A stretch of DNA of 60,000 nucleotides from Bolinopsis microptera (taxonomy: Eukaryota; Ctenophora; Tentaculata; Lobata; Bolinopsidae). Positions 25,447-38,030 of the stretch are shown here, piece after piece (the stretch's first letter is position 1; each line of letters opens with the position of its first letter). The stretch spans positions 14,138,445-14,198,444 of the forward strand of contig NC_087079.1 in the NCBI RefSeq assembly GCF_026151205.1. Direction: 5' to 3'. The notes beneath the pieces were generated by a model that saw nothing but the letters and a program-made list of their open reading frames with translations, did no database searches and was not told the origin of the DNA. The translations under genes were made by a program, and so were the position numbers.

Positions 25447-25910
25447 CTTACGCGCGTAGCTGATATATCTGGATATGACATCGGGCTTGATTACTTTCTA
25501 CGATACTATTAGGCATCAAAGTGCGCTTCTGATAGCTATTAGTGCTGTTAATTCACCCTTGATGTGCTTCTGAAGGAAAATAGAAGAGGATGAGCTCCAG
25601 CGTTAAAATTAGCTCTTACCATATATCTGACAAATCTGGATATGACATGAAACCTAAATACTTGTTACGATGTTATTAGAGGATTCGAGGCATCAAAGCA
25701 CCTCTGATAGCTGACTCACCCTTGACATACCTCTTAAAGAAAAACAGAAGTGGTAGAAGATCAAAGTAATAGTGAATTAGGTGATGTAATACCGGTAAAA
25801 CTGTTAAAGCAACAGCTGAAACACAGGTGATGTAATACCGCGAAAGCTGTTAAAGCCGGCAAAGCTGTTAAACAAACACCTGAAACACAGCTGTGATGAA
25901 ACACCAGCTT
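25447..25910. repeat. Diverged tandem duplications
   Basis: A unit of about 160 bp (landmarks ATCTGGATATGACAT, GGCATCAAAG and TTCACCCTTGA-like text) occurs at about 25447-25605 and again at 25606-25765. It is followed by two to three copies of a roughly 50-bp unit containing GGTGATGTAATACCG and AAACTGTTAAAGC-like text up to 25910. Confidence 0.6.
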
Positions 25911-26029
25911 CTCGGGACGAGGACTCCATGCTGACGGTTAGTACTCCTTTAGAGGAAAATAAAGAAATATTATTCACGCTCCATTTGTAACATCGTGTTG
26001 TAGATAGAGATTTGAGAGGTACAGTAAAA

Positions 26030-26245
26030 CCCCGATTTACTGTAAACCCCGATTTACCACAAACCCCGATTTACCGCGCCCCGATTTACCGCAAACCCCG
26101 ATTTACCGCGGCCATCTCTTCCCCCAAATGGGGCTTAACATGTATAATGTACTAAACAAGCAAAACCCCGATTTACCGCGAACCCCGATTTACCGCGGAT
26201 GTTGTCTTCTCCCCAAACTCCGCGGTAGATCGGGGTTTTACTGTA
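26030..26245. mobile_element. Pogo-like MITE with amplified terminal repeat
   Basis: TA plus CAGTAAAACCCCGATTTAC begins the element, and the complementary GTAGATCGGGGTTTTACTG plus TA ends it, consistent with a TA-inserting pogo/Tigger-type MITE. The subterminal AAACCCCGATTTACCGC motif occurs in extra tandem copies within both halves. A simpler relative lies at 50035-50137. Confidence 0.82.
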
Positions 26246-29200
26246 TTTAGTATATTGATGTGAACCGTTTACTCTTGGAAAGAATGTACACTCAATGTCC
26301 ACGTATTTGTAGCAGTAATTCTATTGATGGCAACTTGCCAAATCTATAAAACATTACTACAAAGGCAAAACATTATATTAGTGAGGAGTGCAGTGATGAT
26401 TTAATCATTGACCAAGCTTAATAAGTTAATAATTGTTGTTATCGTTTTTGGTAGAACCACTGAATCGGCATGAGCAATCGATTAGGCAATCTGGAGACCA
26501 TAGCTGGAGACGAGCCACTAAAATGTATGTAATCGTATTTAAGAGAGTTAAGTTCCGTAAGAAGATCCGGTAAAGTGTGGCAAATAATAAAGTTCATAAT
26601 AACCGATCTGAATGATGGACAATGGAAATAATGAACGCGCAGGGTTTTCAAATGATAGTTACTTAGTTGAACACTGGATCATCATGCTTTATGGAGTTTT
26701 TGTATAAACTATGCATGTAATTGTAAAGTAAAAAGTTAAAATCATACAATTCTGAAAAGAGGTAAATACTGGATAACAAGAAATCGCCTGATTGTAATGG
26801 AAAATACCTGACAGTAATGGAAAATACCAGTAATAATAATAAATTGATAATATAAGAAATTAAGCTAAAGGATGTTGTGCAGGTTTCGTATGATCGAAGT
26901 TGTAGTTTCCAATCCACCGTTTCGAGAATCGAGAGCTTATGTACACGATTAAACCCTATTAAAAATTGGCCCAAACAAAGCAATTAAATCGTCCGCAGTT
27001 TTGCTGTCAAAGAGTTACGAATCCCAACAACATTCGAAATATTGCGACATCTCGAGAAAAGAGATCTGTTTGACAGTAACTACTTATTTATTACGCAATT
27101 ACAGAAAGGTTTCAATCATGCTGACTTAAAGGAACAACAGTCATCAGTCAATGGGGAAATGTGGGCAAATCGGCTGGAAAATGAAATGTTACTTTTTCTG
27201 GGAAGAAGATGTAAGTTGAATAATGAATATGCTGTTGTCGAGTTCAAAGGCTTGTTTTTTAACAGAGCCGTTTCATCACAGTCACACCGCAACTGCGTGA
27301 TATTGAGATGTGACAATCGTCACACGCTGATTCGTCATGATGATGATTCTAGAGGATGATTCAACTAGATATGAATGCGAAGTTTTTGCTCACTTATATT
27401 CAAATACTTTTTTTATATTCATATTTATTAGTTCGGATACCTCTTCCGACAATACACAATATAGCACAGAGCTCGGAACAGAAGCAACGTATTAGTGCAG
27501 TGGGTGCGGAATCGCTCTATTGACAAAATACCGTACTTTATTATGAGATTTGTGTACTTGGTACCGCTGTGTACAATGAGATAAGATCGACATGCCCACA
27601 ATTGTAGTTAGGGTCAAACGTTTTTCCCGATGTAACATCGGAACAAGTTCATTATTCTTATTACCAAATGGAAAATTGATAATGCAGCAACTTTAATATT
27701 ATCGACAATCGACATTTGACTAAAATAAACAAAAGAAGGTGAATCTTGGCAATCAATAACTCGTCAAGCTGGATCGTTATCCATCAACAGATGATTGAAA
27801 ATTAGTCACTTTAGTCATGAGTTGATGTTTTATAGTAAAATAATATTACAGTTTGCAGGAATTTTAACTTAAACAGCAAAATGTGTTGGAATCTAATGTT
27901 GTAAAGTTACAATATCGAATACTCTGCCTCAATCATCACCAGCTCAGCCAGCCCCGCTGTGTGTTTCTTGAGTCTTGAGTCTTGAATACAAGCAATCATT
28001 GGTTGATAATTAAGATTGTGCACGGTCGTGTGTAATTTTAAGTTACACTACGTGATTCAGTTTGTTCTATTTGAACAGATTTTCTTGTGTCATAAGTAAG
28101 TAAGTAAGATATTATTTATATGGTATTTTCGGGAATAAAGATAGATGATTGTATAATTTTGATCCATGGACCAATCAGCCACATTTGCAAGCTAAACACA
28201 CTCACAGCATCCAAAACTCCAAGATTTGGCCTAAGCTATTTATTGTCGAATATCATTAATATTTATAGTTTCTGAGGCAGATATATTTAGGACAGACATA
28301 TTCAGGACAGAAAGTTGCCGAGAATGTTAACACTAAAGTTGAGCGACACCCAAAAATATAGCCGCGAACTTGGCATCACATCAAGTTCACCCCTTGATTG
28401 GCTTCTTTATTTATATGCGACCAATCCCACACTACCGCAACTAAAAGAGGTGTGGGAGGTTTCTTGTGGCAGCTAGAACAATCTAAGTATTTGATCTAGA
28501 ATATGGAAGTTCTTTCTTATGAAATTCGAGTGGAAAATGTCGTAGAACCAGTGTAATAAGTGCTCCGTTATTTGGCGTCAAGGAGTTCCTTTTTACAGAG
28601 CTTTTATCGTATTTCAATGTCTTAGTTAAAATAGCTTTTTGAAAATGTTACATAACTCTTCTCTGTAAGCCACTTTACACATGAGAAAAAAAGGAATAAA
28701 TAAATAATGTTGCTTCAATAATAGTATGTATATTAATTTTTATAAGGTGACCACAGCAACCAATAATCGTCAAAATTCAAACGTAATAATACCAACTCTA
28801 TATTTTATCAACGAAAAGCACGAGTATTTGATGTGCCCTTAACTCACAATCATAACACTACGGATTTACCACACGAAATAACGAAAACATACGTATTATT
28901 GCAAACTGATAGGTACCTTGCATCTATTGACTACAGATCGCTAGTATTGTTTTTAATGAATGTAATTGAACACTATTAAATCTGTAGTAATGAATCTAGA
29001 AGGTCACCAGGGAATGATTTTATCAGAATAACTTAAGTCGATAAATCGGAAAACAAACTATACGGTCGATGGTGTCTGATTCATCCGGCTCGAATTTTGG
29101 TACGGATATAATTACAATAATTCGTGTTAATTCTGCTTTGAAGATAATGAATCTCAGTAAGTAAAAGTGTGAAAGTGGGCAGGGAGCAAGAATGAATTTA

Positions 29201-29452
29201 GGAGAGTATGAGGTATAATTGGGGTATAATTGGGCTATGAAATTAACAAATTGATCTAATCCTAATGATGTTGCTAACTATAAATAATTCTTCTTGTCAC
29301 TCCTTACCAAGGATAATAAAAGCCTAATTGGCCCAGATTTAAAACATTTAAAGAGGCTGATTGTTGTGCGATGACGCAAACAAAAACACAAATAAAACTG
29401 ACAAACTGAATAACAATCATGCGAATCAAAACAAAAAACAGACAAAACTTAC
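26246..29452. other. Gene-poor stretch with one weak plus-strand exon candidate
   Basis: At 27105-27210 an acceptor (ATTACAG) and a donor (GAT/GTAAGT) bracket a plus-strand open segment reading KGFNHADLKEQQSSVNGEMW onward. It has exon-like composition but no family, no partner exon, and an open minus frame across it. The rest shows no genes. An iterated GTAAGTAAGTAAG lies near 28096. Confidence 0.25.
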
Positions 29453-29565
29453 GGTTCGTAATGTCCATTGGGCTGTTTTGATTCGGTATCGGTGGAGAAG
29501 CTGGTCTCCTTTAATCCAACATACTGAATAGTTTCTTTGGTCTCCTCCCCTTTCGTCTCAGTCAT
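29453..29565 (-). CDS. Probable first coding exon, unknown acidic N-terminus
   Basis: From an ATG at 29565 the frame reads MTETKGEETKETIQYVGLKE and goes on to KQPNGHYEP, ending at a consensus donor (ACC/GTAAGTTT) in phase 2. It is Glu/Thr/Ser-rich, soluble and probably disordered. A GC-rich region with an E-box lies 0.45 kb upstream (30000-30190). No downstream exon could be phase-matched. The exon at 23619-23766 begins with its own ATG, so it does not obviously continue this gene. It may be an alternative first exon or a separate gene. Confidence 0.42.
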
Positions 29566-29999
29566 TTTTCATACCTTTTCCTGTTAAAATAACTTCGTTA
29601 ATTAAACATCTTTCAAACAAACGAATTACCTGTTAGATTAGAGTTTTATCCAGAGACGATTGGGTGGATGATTTCAGGATAAAATTTTGGGATTTTGGGA
29701 TTCCCGAAATTTTGGGATTCCCGCGAATAACAACATAAGTATAACAAGATTAACAAAGACTAAGTCTAAGACTTAAGTGCGTATAGGTTGCTTTTGCGTA
29801 AGATTCCTTTGGCTAGCAAATGGCTCGTTATGTTGTTGTAAGCGTACTTTTGTGCTTTAATTTCAAGTGGGTCTTTAATTTACAATAAGAACTTTCTCTC
29901 TTTGTATTTGATTTACTTTGGATTTGGGTTTGACAAGGTATACAGTTGGATAGAAATTTACAAAATATACTATCAAAGTATAACTCTCAATCGATTGAT

Positions 30000-30190
30000 C
30001 CAACTCCGTTCTGAGCCCTTCGATCAGCATCCCGGCTTTACAAACTGCAGTGATCACGTGCTTTCTTCGTCACCACCGTCCTCCAATCACCGAGCTCCGC
30101 GACCAAGCTGCTTTCTTTCGAACTGTTGTTTTGTCCTCCGGGGTTAAGCCGTCAAAACAACTCTGTCTCGTCGCTGTGATCTGGAAGGGT
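30000..30190 (-). promoter_or_regulatory. GC-rich candidate promoter for the exon at 29453-29565
   Basis: The G+C content is clearly above the surroundings. The region contains CACGTG at 30055 and several CCTCC/CCGG patches, and it lies upstream of a minus-strand initial exon. The assignment is positional inference. The 81-codon plus frame here (29902-30147) is better explained by this composition. Confidence 0.3.
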
Positions 30191-30353
30191 GTTTTGGCTG
30201 TCTCTGTTTAACTGCGTGAGAAGGAGTGAACGGCTGAAATCGGATAACGGTTAATATTAACACAAAATCAAAATCACTGAATAATTTGAACTCGAGTAGA
30301 GATACCTAAATAGCTTAGGGATATAACAATGTCTTATCTCGTTTCCAATTAGT

Positions 30354-30416
30354 AAGCAGTAATTATTTGTCCAGTCATTATTTGTTCAGTCATTATTTGA
30401 CCAGTCATCATTTGTC
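30354..30416. repeat. 16-17 bp minisatellite, about four units
   Basis: CAGTCATTATTTGTC-like units (with variants TTC, ACC and ATC) run in tandem. Confidence 0.75.
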
Positions 30417-30873
30417 CCACAAAAGCTATTCACGCTGGAGTGATGCACCCATTTAATTGCTTTCTCGGGAAACTAATTAAAATCAAATGACCTTAACTTC
30501 TATCTCTCTATTCGAATAGGTACGTTTCTTCATTTCCTCTTCGTAATATAACTCGAGTTTTGAAACGTGAGTCAAATTTTCCAAACGTGAGGAATTATTT
30601 TACAATGAAGTAATCATGAAATTCCATAGTAAAAAAAACATCAAGCGGTTATACCAAAGTCAGCGTGTGCGTGCAAATAGCAACGTCAAAGTATCGAGGC
30701 TGTAATTAGGTAGTGCGCCATCGACAGTGAGCCGCGCGTGCTGACTGTAGGATGGTTTTTTAGCGCTAATTTCGGCCAGCACAATTTTCTTCAATATATA
30801 TAAACAAAAGCTCTAAGAAACAGATAGTAAACAAAGTAAACATTTCTGTCCCCTAATCTTTCTCAAACAAAAG

Positions 30874-31240
30874 TCATGCAATTTGCATACTTCTCCATTT
30901 AACTCTATTCTGAGCGATTAAAGTTAAATTGTTTAAATCACATAAATTATTTAACGATAATTTTCGAACACTAAGGTCGTGTAGAATCAGTGAGAAAAGG
31001 TTTGACTGCGGTCTTCCACGCCGCCCTTGAAGCTGTAAGGTGTTAACAGCAAAAACAAGCGACGAATAGGCTGGACCATCTGTAGGCCCACGCAGTACAT
31101 GTCCGAGCATCCTCCACCGACTACGAGCCACTTTAGCTGACAATGGTTCGCTATTGCAGCGTTTATACAAGTTCTTGTTGGAAATGATGTGAGGGTATTT
31201 GTAATTCAAACAAATAGATATTGAGTATCTTTCCCGACCT
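30874..31240 (-). pseudogene. Non-LTR retrotransposon remnant, C-terminal end of ORF2
   Basis: The minus frame (stop at 30874) reads ISNKNLYKRCNSEPLSAKVA, then RSRWRMLGHVLRGP, GRRGRPQSN and a Leu/Asn-rich tail ending AQNRVKWRS. The RW(K/R)MLGHVLR and GRRGRP signatures are typical of the region after the reverse transcriptase in many invertebrate LINE polyproteins. It is 5'-truncated near 31240, the usual fate of LINE insertions. The remaining frame of about 110 codons is intact, suggesting a fairly recent copy. No endonuclease or RT catalytic region is present. Confidence 0.78.
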
Positions 31241-32393
31241 CCAATTGCAACAAAAATTGGTGAGCTTACTCATAGACTTACAAGGAAAGTGTCCGAAAAA
31301 TTTAAAGCATATCCAACCATTAGACATTATGTTACAGCTAAAAGCAGCGTATTTTGCCCCATTTTGATCACTATATCAACTCCGATATCCACCAAATTTT
31401 TCGGACAGTTGTGAAAGCCCAATTGGAAGGTCGTCGCCGATTTTCAGAATGATCTCATTTAAGGAACTGAAGATAAATCCGAATAATACGACAAAAATGG
31501 TCAAATTTGGACGAATTTGGTCAAATTACGCGACTTTTACAGCTACTTTTGCTCCAAAAGCCGCGCACCATCAAATATGGCACCTAGGCGAAACTCACTG
31601 ATCTTTCCAAAAAGGTATAACAAATTTGGTATTGTGAAAATTCTCACAGTCTCTAGAAAACAGTGGTACAAAAATGTTTAAAATCCGAGCAAGTTTATTT
31701 TTATCGTGCACCCCCTACTGTAATCTGTGAGCAACGATCCGCTAACCGGAGTATTACCTTACTGTTGTGGAATCTCCCATTATAAGTAAATTTGTGTAAA
31801 TTAATGAGTATTAAGCAAAATAATCTATTTATAATAATCTGGACCTATAAGCCCACACTAGGACGCCCTAACTACATGAGCTGAGGTTCTGGTTAGACTT
31901 GACTTCAGTCATAACAAAGTGAGCTCTCAAACGGTTAAATGATAAAACGCTAGAGTCGAAAATGCCCTTCTTAACCTTTAAACTGTGTCAGATGGGGTAA
32001 TTTCCACAGATTTTCATTGTAAAATATGGCTTTACGGTGTGCTGTAAACTGTAAAGCGGTAGGTAAGCGTATATCATCGCGGAAAATATTTAAATGATAA
32101 TAAGTAAACTAGCTCATTACAAAGACCTCACACAATTACAACGACGTCATACCTTATCTTATAATGTTAAATGTGATATCAAAATTATCAACATTCTTTA
32201 TCTAGCTTGATATTGGTAAATGTGATATCACAACTATCATTATTAATATATATTCATTGCGTACTGACATACTATTACTACTACTATACTTTTGTCAGGT
32301 CTTTACATATAAATATCATAATATTCCGGAAACGTCCGGAAAAGTAATATTCGCAGGACTTTTCACTTAATTCCAATAAAGGTCTATATATTT
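31241..32393. other. Gene-free stretch
   Basis: No exon or clear repeat. Part of 31241-31770 may still be LINE-flanking or untranslated sequence, but I see no diagnostic end. Confidence 0.3.
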
Positions 32394-32443
32394 CCAGGTA
32401 GACATAATTAACGAATGGATATACGTTAATTATGTCTACCTGG
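32394..32443. repeat. Perfect 20-bp hairpin with 10-nt loop, plus adjacent tandem duplication
   Basis: Arm CCAGGTAGACATAATTAACG (32394-32413) pairs perfectly with 32424-32443. It is immediately followed by a roughly 22-bp direct duplication of GGTCAATTTTAGATAAATAA (to about 32485). Confidence 0.93.
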
Positions 32444-33851
32444 TCAATTTTAGATAAATAAAGGTCAATTTTAGATAAATAAAGAAAGAGAAAAGGAGAG
32501 TAAAAACTAAAAGTAGAGCAACACCAAAATTTGAAAGAAAAAAATCCCATAGAAAAATTCCCAAGAACGGAACAGGGAATTGGTCCTTGCCTACTGACGT
32601 ATCAAATTAAGACTAGATTGACGACTGTATTCTGCTAGGCGTCAGCCACGATCTGTTGGTCCAGCTGTTTAAAAACCTTTGTGTCATGAAATCTATTGTA
32701 AATATAGTGGTGTATCATAACGGAAAATGACTTATTCAGATTTTAGAATTTAGCTAAAGACAACATTAGGATTCAAGTCGCCCTACATAGATTGGAATTA
32801 GGATAAAATTGGATAATGATCAAACAAAATATGAACATGAGGGAAACTATCATTTTAACATTCAAATATTTCTATGTAGATGACCTGAAGGTGAAGATTT
32901 AATTTTTTCGAAGAGACAAAAAAATTTCAATTTTCTGGAGAGCGCTTATAGATTGAATCAAACGATTGCTAACTTTTTAACTGGAATGAAATAACCATCG
33001 CCATCATTTATAATGAAACCAAAAATGGCGACTAAGCAATGCAATTATAAGCAATCCCATCTCAAACGCAAACGTTTAAATTTAAACGATAGAAAGTAAA
33101 ATTAGAAAATGGCCTCTCTAAGCCTAAGATTGTGCAATGTGCCACATGATGAAGCAATTTCCACAGTTTTCCGGATCAAAATATCATTTTAATCTTCAGT
33201 AAAGTGGTAAACTTGCAGCCGAGATCAGAAGAAGCGTTTAAATAACAATCAATAAATATGGCTCACTGCTCATCATTTCTTAGGTCATCAATCTAATGTC
33301 ATGGATGGTCGGTCATTTTCAAAATAATCTTAGAACTTTCTTGATGATTTTAATATCAAAACTATCATTATTCCTTAAATATTGCCTTCTAAGTACTATC
33401 TAACATCTTTCTACGTCAAGTGCAAGTTAATTAAACGTGGAGCGTGGAGTAGAAATAATATATGGGTAGGATGCTAGAAAAAAACAGAAGTAATAACAAC
33501 AAAAAGCCAAAGTTAAAAGGGGAAATCCAGTCCGAAGTGCCCGAAAGTTGAAAAAGGAAAAAACTGTCGTAAAATATGAAGGTTTAAAATGAAAAAAAGA
33601 CTGCTGTATTTTAAGTACGAATAAGTTAAAAGTTAAAAGTAAAAAATAAGTTAAAAAGTATGAGACAGCTCTGAAAAACGAAGAACTAACCACGAAAGTG
33701 ATCAACAACGAACGGGAAATATGCAAATATTTACTGACAGATTAAGATTAGATCTCGCTGGCTAGCGCCGGAGACCCACTTCCGTGAAACATCTAATTGG
33801 TAATTAGTGCGCAAACAGATCGACTGGAGTAGAGTTTCCACAGAAAGGAAG

Positions 33852-33929
33852 AAACCTTTTGATTGTTAATTATTGCTTATTAGTGAAATTTACTAATATA
33901 ATAAGCAATAATTAACAATCAAAAGGTTT
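33852..33929. repeat. Perfect 29-bp-arm hairpin
   Basis: The arms 33852-33880 and 33901-33929 are perfectly complementary (starting AAACCTTTTGATTGTTAATT). The 20-bp middle contains a further TAGT/ACTA pairing. No coding capacity. Confidence 0.93.
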
Positions 33930-34580
33930 TCTCTTTTCTGAATGATAGTTGATTGAGAAGTGTAAATTTCAAAGCCGTTATTAACGTTTTGTTCCATGCC
34001 TAGGCCCTAGAGCTAAATTAGTATGAAAAATATTGAAATATTGTAAGTAGGACAGTACATTTATTCTTTAATCAATTAGCCATTAATTGGCCTCGTGACA
34101 TACTAAACTAAGATCTATTCATATCTCCGATAACTGATAGGAAGAAATGAGACAACAACAGGATTTATGAAGGTTAGGAAAATATTAATGAAATTCAACA
34201 CTAAACAGCAGGAGTGAGAGAATATTAAAACATTAGTAAAACATATTTCGGCTAAACCAAAACACGGCGGTTAAACCATGATAACTATGGTAACCATGAT
34301 AAACATTGGTTCCCACCCTACATTAAATACAGAATTGAAATCATTAATTAATTGAAATTATTAATAAATTGAAATCATTAATAAATCATGAATAAATTAT
34401 CAAGAAACTAATAAAAAAATGTATACCCAACCTTTTCACTACTATTGATCCACAGGCATACACATCATAACTACAATAAAAATGGTATAATGTATTAATA
34501 TAGATTATAAATATATCCCCAGATATGCATACCAGTCAGGCCTACATATATAATTATCAGAAGACCACATGAATTCTGTT

Positions 34581-34687
34581 AGCTTTGGTTTGAAAAAGGA
34601 ATATGTAATGTCTGTCTGACACAAGGTTGCATTGCATTCCACAGAGGCATTGTTCTGCTGAACAAAGCATAGTTAGTCCAAGCAGCT
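34581..34687 (-). pseudogene. Short non-LTR retrotransposon C-terminal fragment
   Basis: The minus frame reads AAWTNYALFSRTMPLWNAMQ and then stops at 34581. The FSR...PLWN word resembles the conserved 'FSxRxVPLWNxLP' end of many LINE ORF2 proteins. Only about 35 codons remain, so homology is suggestive only. Confidence 0.4.
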
Positions 34688-34889
34688 AAAACAGAAGGTA
34701 ATAAAAAATAAATACCACAGAAAAATAAACAAGAATTGCGCCCGTTGTTTCGTTTTGGCGGACGCTAGATTTCCGTTCACTATAACTATAAGTATAAGCT
34801 ATAAGCTGTATAAGTATAAGCTGTATAAATATAAGCTCCAATCAGCTCACTTCATAATAGCATAGTATACATTTAAATACACTCGCGCC

Positions 34890-34985
34890 GCGCATTCATT
34901 GACAGGCTAGCTATATACATCATATCTCCGCAAGCAATACTCGAGCGCTGCACTGCGCGCTAGTTGTCATGGTAACGGACGGAAG
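34890..34985. promoter_or_regulatory. GC-rich candidate promoter with X-box-like site
   Basis: GTTGTCATGGTAAC at 34963-34976 differs by one base from the classic RFX X-box GTTGCCATGGTAAC that marks ciliary gene promoters. It lies in a locally GC-rich segment with GCGCCGCGC (34886) and TGCGCGC (34954). A candidate plus-strand first exon lies 0.3 kb downstream. Function is inferred from the motif alone. Confidence 0.4.
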
Positions 34986-35292
34986 GAATGACACCATATT
35001 TTAACTTTTTAACCCACCTACTGCTATCTCCAAAATCCACGTTTTTCTGCAAAAACGTCCATTCGTAACCTTTCACTATTGCCTTTTTACAAAAGGGTCA
35101 ACGGAAAAAATAAAGTAGAGTATTACTGTTCAAACTATGGGGTCGTCAAAAATTCGAGTATAATAAAATTTATAATACATCAAAAATTGTCGAAAATTTC
35201 GCGAAATTTACCACATATTTCGTTGAGATTTGATGAATCACAAAAATTTCAGTAGATTCTTAATATTTCTGACAGGTAGAATATCCTAAATT

Positions 35293-35413
35293 ATGAACGG
35301 GAATCCCATTACGGGATGGCTGCCAAGTCTGCCAGGTCTGTGCGATCCTATCATTGATCCCTCAATTATAAGAAGGATAATGAACAAGGCCGAACAGCCG
35401 ATTCGGCTAACAG
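35293..35413 (+). CDS. Candidate first coding exon downstream of the X-box-like site
   Basis: After a possible 5'-UTR acceptor (TTCTGACAG at about 35276), an ATG at 35293 opens MNGNPITGWLPSLPGLCDPI followed by DPSIIRRIMNKAEQPIRLT. A consensus donor CAG/GTGAGG follows at 35413/35414, phase 1. If not spliced there, the frame ends at 35478, giving 61 aa. Composition is richer than in its flanks. I do not recognise the protein. The X-box-like motif upstream would suggest a ciliary gene, but no downstream exon was found. Confidence 0.35.
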
Positions 35414-35559
35414 GTGAGGAGTCAACCCAAATCATGCAACTAAGCGCAGTCAGATTGTGCCATCTGCTGAACAACTAGAGCTAGAGTACAACAAGATGGA
35501 TAGCTGTTACTATTAGTACGGTTCATATCTGATATAGCACCACTGTCAAGATAACAATT

Positions 35560-35742
35560 GTATTATAATCTCTCTCTCTCTCTCTCTAGAGTAGTATTTC
35601 TTTTAACCAGGGGAATATAGAGCGGACCTTCAGGGAGTGTGTGGACTGTATCAGTGAGACTACATCTATATAATGTTATGGTTGTTACTTCAACTGTTAC
35701 TTCAACTGTTACTTCGACTGTTACTTTGACTGTTACTTCAAC
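35560..35742. repeat. TC microsatellite and 12-bp minisatellite
   Basis: A short (TC)n run at about 35570-35587 is followed at 35690-35742 by about five units of ACTGTTACTTCA. The Thr/Val repeat frame on the minus strand derives from it. Confidence 0.85.
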
Positions 35743-37869
35743 ATATTCCGACATCCCAGAGACCAAGATTCAATACTCCCACTTGTCAATACAATTGTCC
35801 GCGGGTTTTGGGTGAAAATAACAGCCTTTCGATGTTGAAAAAGGTATGAGAGTATAAGCTGTTTTATTAACAGAAACGCTATTTTGAAATACGTCGACTA
35901 AGATAAGATAGTATTATATTTGTTAAATAATCTGAGAGTAGTATGGGTGATACGTAAAAATCTAAAACATTTAGATAATTATAATCCCATTGTAACGTTT
36001 GTCCTAAGATTTTATTGTCTTAAATAACCGTCAAGTCAATTTGCTGATAATTAGAATCGTTTAACGTCATTTGTCGAAAGTATTTGTCAACAACCTAAAT
36101 GGTGATGAATTAAATTCTCGTATAACCGATAATAAACACCATGTGTGGATAAACTTGGCACAACAAATACACAGCCTTTTAAAAAAATACTTACACAATG
36201 TTCATTGCTCTAATCTTCTTAATTTTTGGTCAATCAAAAGTCAAAACAATAATTTTACGAATGACCGTATTGATTTCTCGCGGTTCAAACAATTTGCAAG
36301 ATATTATTATTCCTTAAGAATCGTTCATTATCCGACAAACCAATATGAAATTAATATACTGTCGGCTATCCTTTTGTCAATGATTTAGTCACGTGGCTAT
36401 TTTCATCCAATCGTGGTCACGTTACAGTTCCTACCAGCGGCGCGGCGCCACCATATTTCATGAAGGATTAGATACCTAATGAAGATCGATTATCGATATT
36501 TCGATTACTTGTCCTACCCAAGTACCCAGATATTGGCACAGTACTAGGTTACTAATACTATTCAAGTAAAGTTTTGATCAACATAGATGGCAGTTTAATC
36601 GCCAGGCTATGCTTGAGTAGATTGTGTCAAGAAAGCAACACCATCTTTCTACAGCTCTTTCTATTCATTTTATAATCATCTTATAATGATTTGATGACAA
36701 TCAAAATTAAATATTTGTACCGTAATTAACTATTTCAATGTTTTTTTTTGCTATTTGCTCAACTTGATTACAACTTACGATGACAAGTGTAACTGTAACT
36801 AACGCGACAGTAGTTGTCCAAGTCGATTATACCGAAATTTAGAAGACAATAGAGTTCGAATGAACAATGAACATAGATTTAGACTTCATGGAATTCGGAT
36901 TAAATTGAATTCGGATTAAATTTTAAAATGTTGTATATCCAAGAATCTGAATATCTGGAAAAATCTTGCTAGATAAACAATAACGAATATTCGGTGGAAA
37001 AATAATGTCATTACTGCACAAAAAGTGATGAACCAGAATATAAGAAAATGAACTAACACCTCGTATAGATACGACTAAACTGCGAGCAGGCTCAATGATT
37101 CCAAACATTTTTTCTGAACGAGAGAGGAGAGCCTAGAATAAATCTACAGGCAAAAACAAAAATAAGAACGTTCTAGTAATGACGGTAGATGCTAGGTATG
37201 TCTAGGTTACATGTCAAAGTATTAAATATTTAATTGCAAACGTTTTCTGGGAAGTTTAACAACCTATGAAGTGTTTCTGTAGTCGGAGCTGGGATGGATT
37301 TACCAATTATTCAGGAGTGCTCTAAGTGGGGAATTATTAATATTATTCAAGAAATACCAATATATAGTGAAAAATGTTAAAGGAGGGTTTCGACTAATTA
37401 TACCGGAAAATAAGAAATGTGAAACACAGGTAGAACGGAATAAACAAAAACGGGAATTTTACCCTCATTATATTTACGGTACTACGGTAAATGTTGCACA
37501 ATTGTTCTGGCCAGTCAGCAAAACCGATCACTCGTACTCGTCTCTGCCTGCAGATTGGTCGCACAAATCTCATTAAAAAAGTCAGCTTACTACCTCCAAC
37601 GTGCTTACTACCTCCAACTTGCTTCATGAAAATGGTTCGCTAATCGCCGTAAGGTATATATCATCAAAAAACGGTATAGCAATACCATACTACTTTATAA
37701 CACTGAAGACATTATCGATTACAAGTCACAAGTACAAAAACTAACTAAACGATGAAATCGCACTGTTTTTATATCAAACAAAGCCTCCTAGACGGCACGT
37801 CATGATCATTGGTGCACTAAGATCAGGATTATCACGAATGGAACAGAGATCACCTGTATAATATGGCAG
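35743..37869. other. Gene-free stretch
   Basis: AT-rich. The 105-codon plus frame at 36071-36388 is Asn/Ile-rich with no motif or splice support. Confidence 0.35.
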
Positions 37870-37879
37870 ATGGGGTCGA

Positions 37880-38030
37880 AAAAAGCACGTGGTCAGGAAA
37901 GAAAGCATAACGTGGCCAGGAAAGACGTAGCACGTGGTCAGGAAAGAAATACCACGTGGCCAGGAAAGAAATACCACGTGATCAGGAAAGAAATACCACG
38001 TGATCAGAAAAGAAGTATCACGTTGACTCA
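37880..38030. repeat. 22-bp minisatellite carrying E-boxes (CACGTG)
   Basis: About six units of CACGTGRYCAGGAAAGAAA (R, Y variable) are arranged head to tail. Four of the units contain the palindrome CACGTG. The open frames on both strands here come from the repeat. Confidence 0.85.

Noticed and set aside
26663-26983. 106-codon minus frame rich in Leu, Tyr and Phe
   Set aside because: AT-driven composition and no recognisable membrane-protein family or splice boundaries.
37880-38030. CRISPR-like spaced repeats
   Set aside because: The units are contiguous with no unique spacers, and the genome is eukaryotic.
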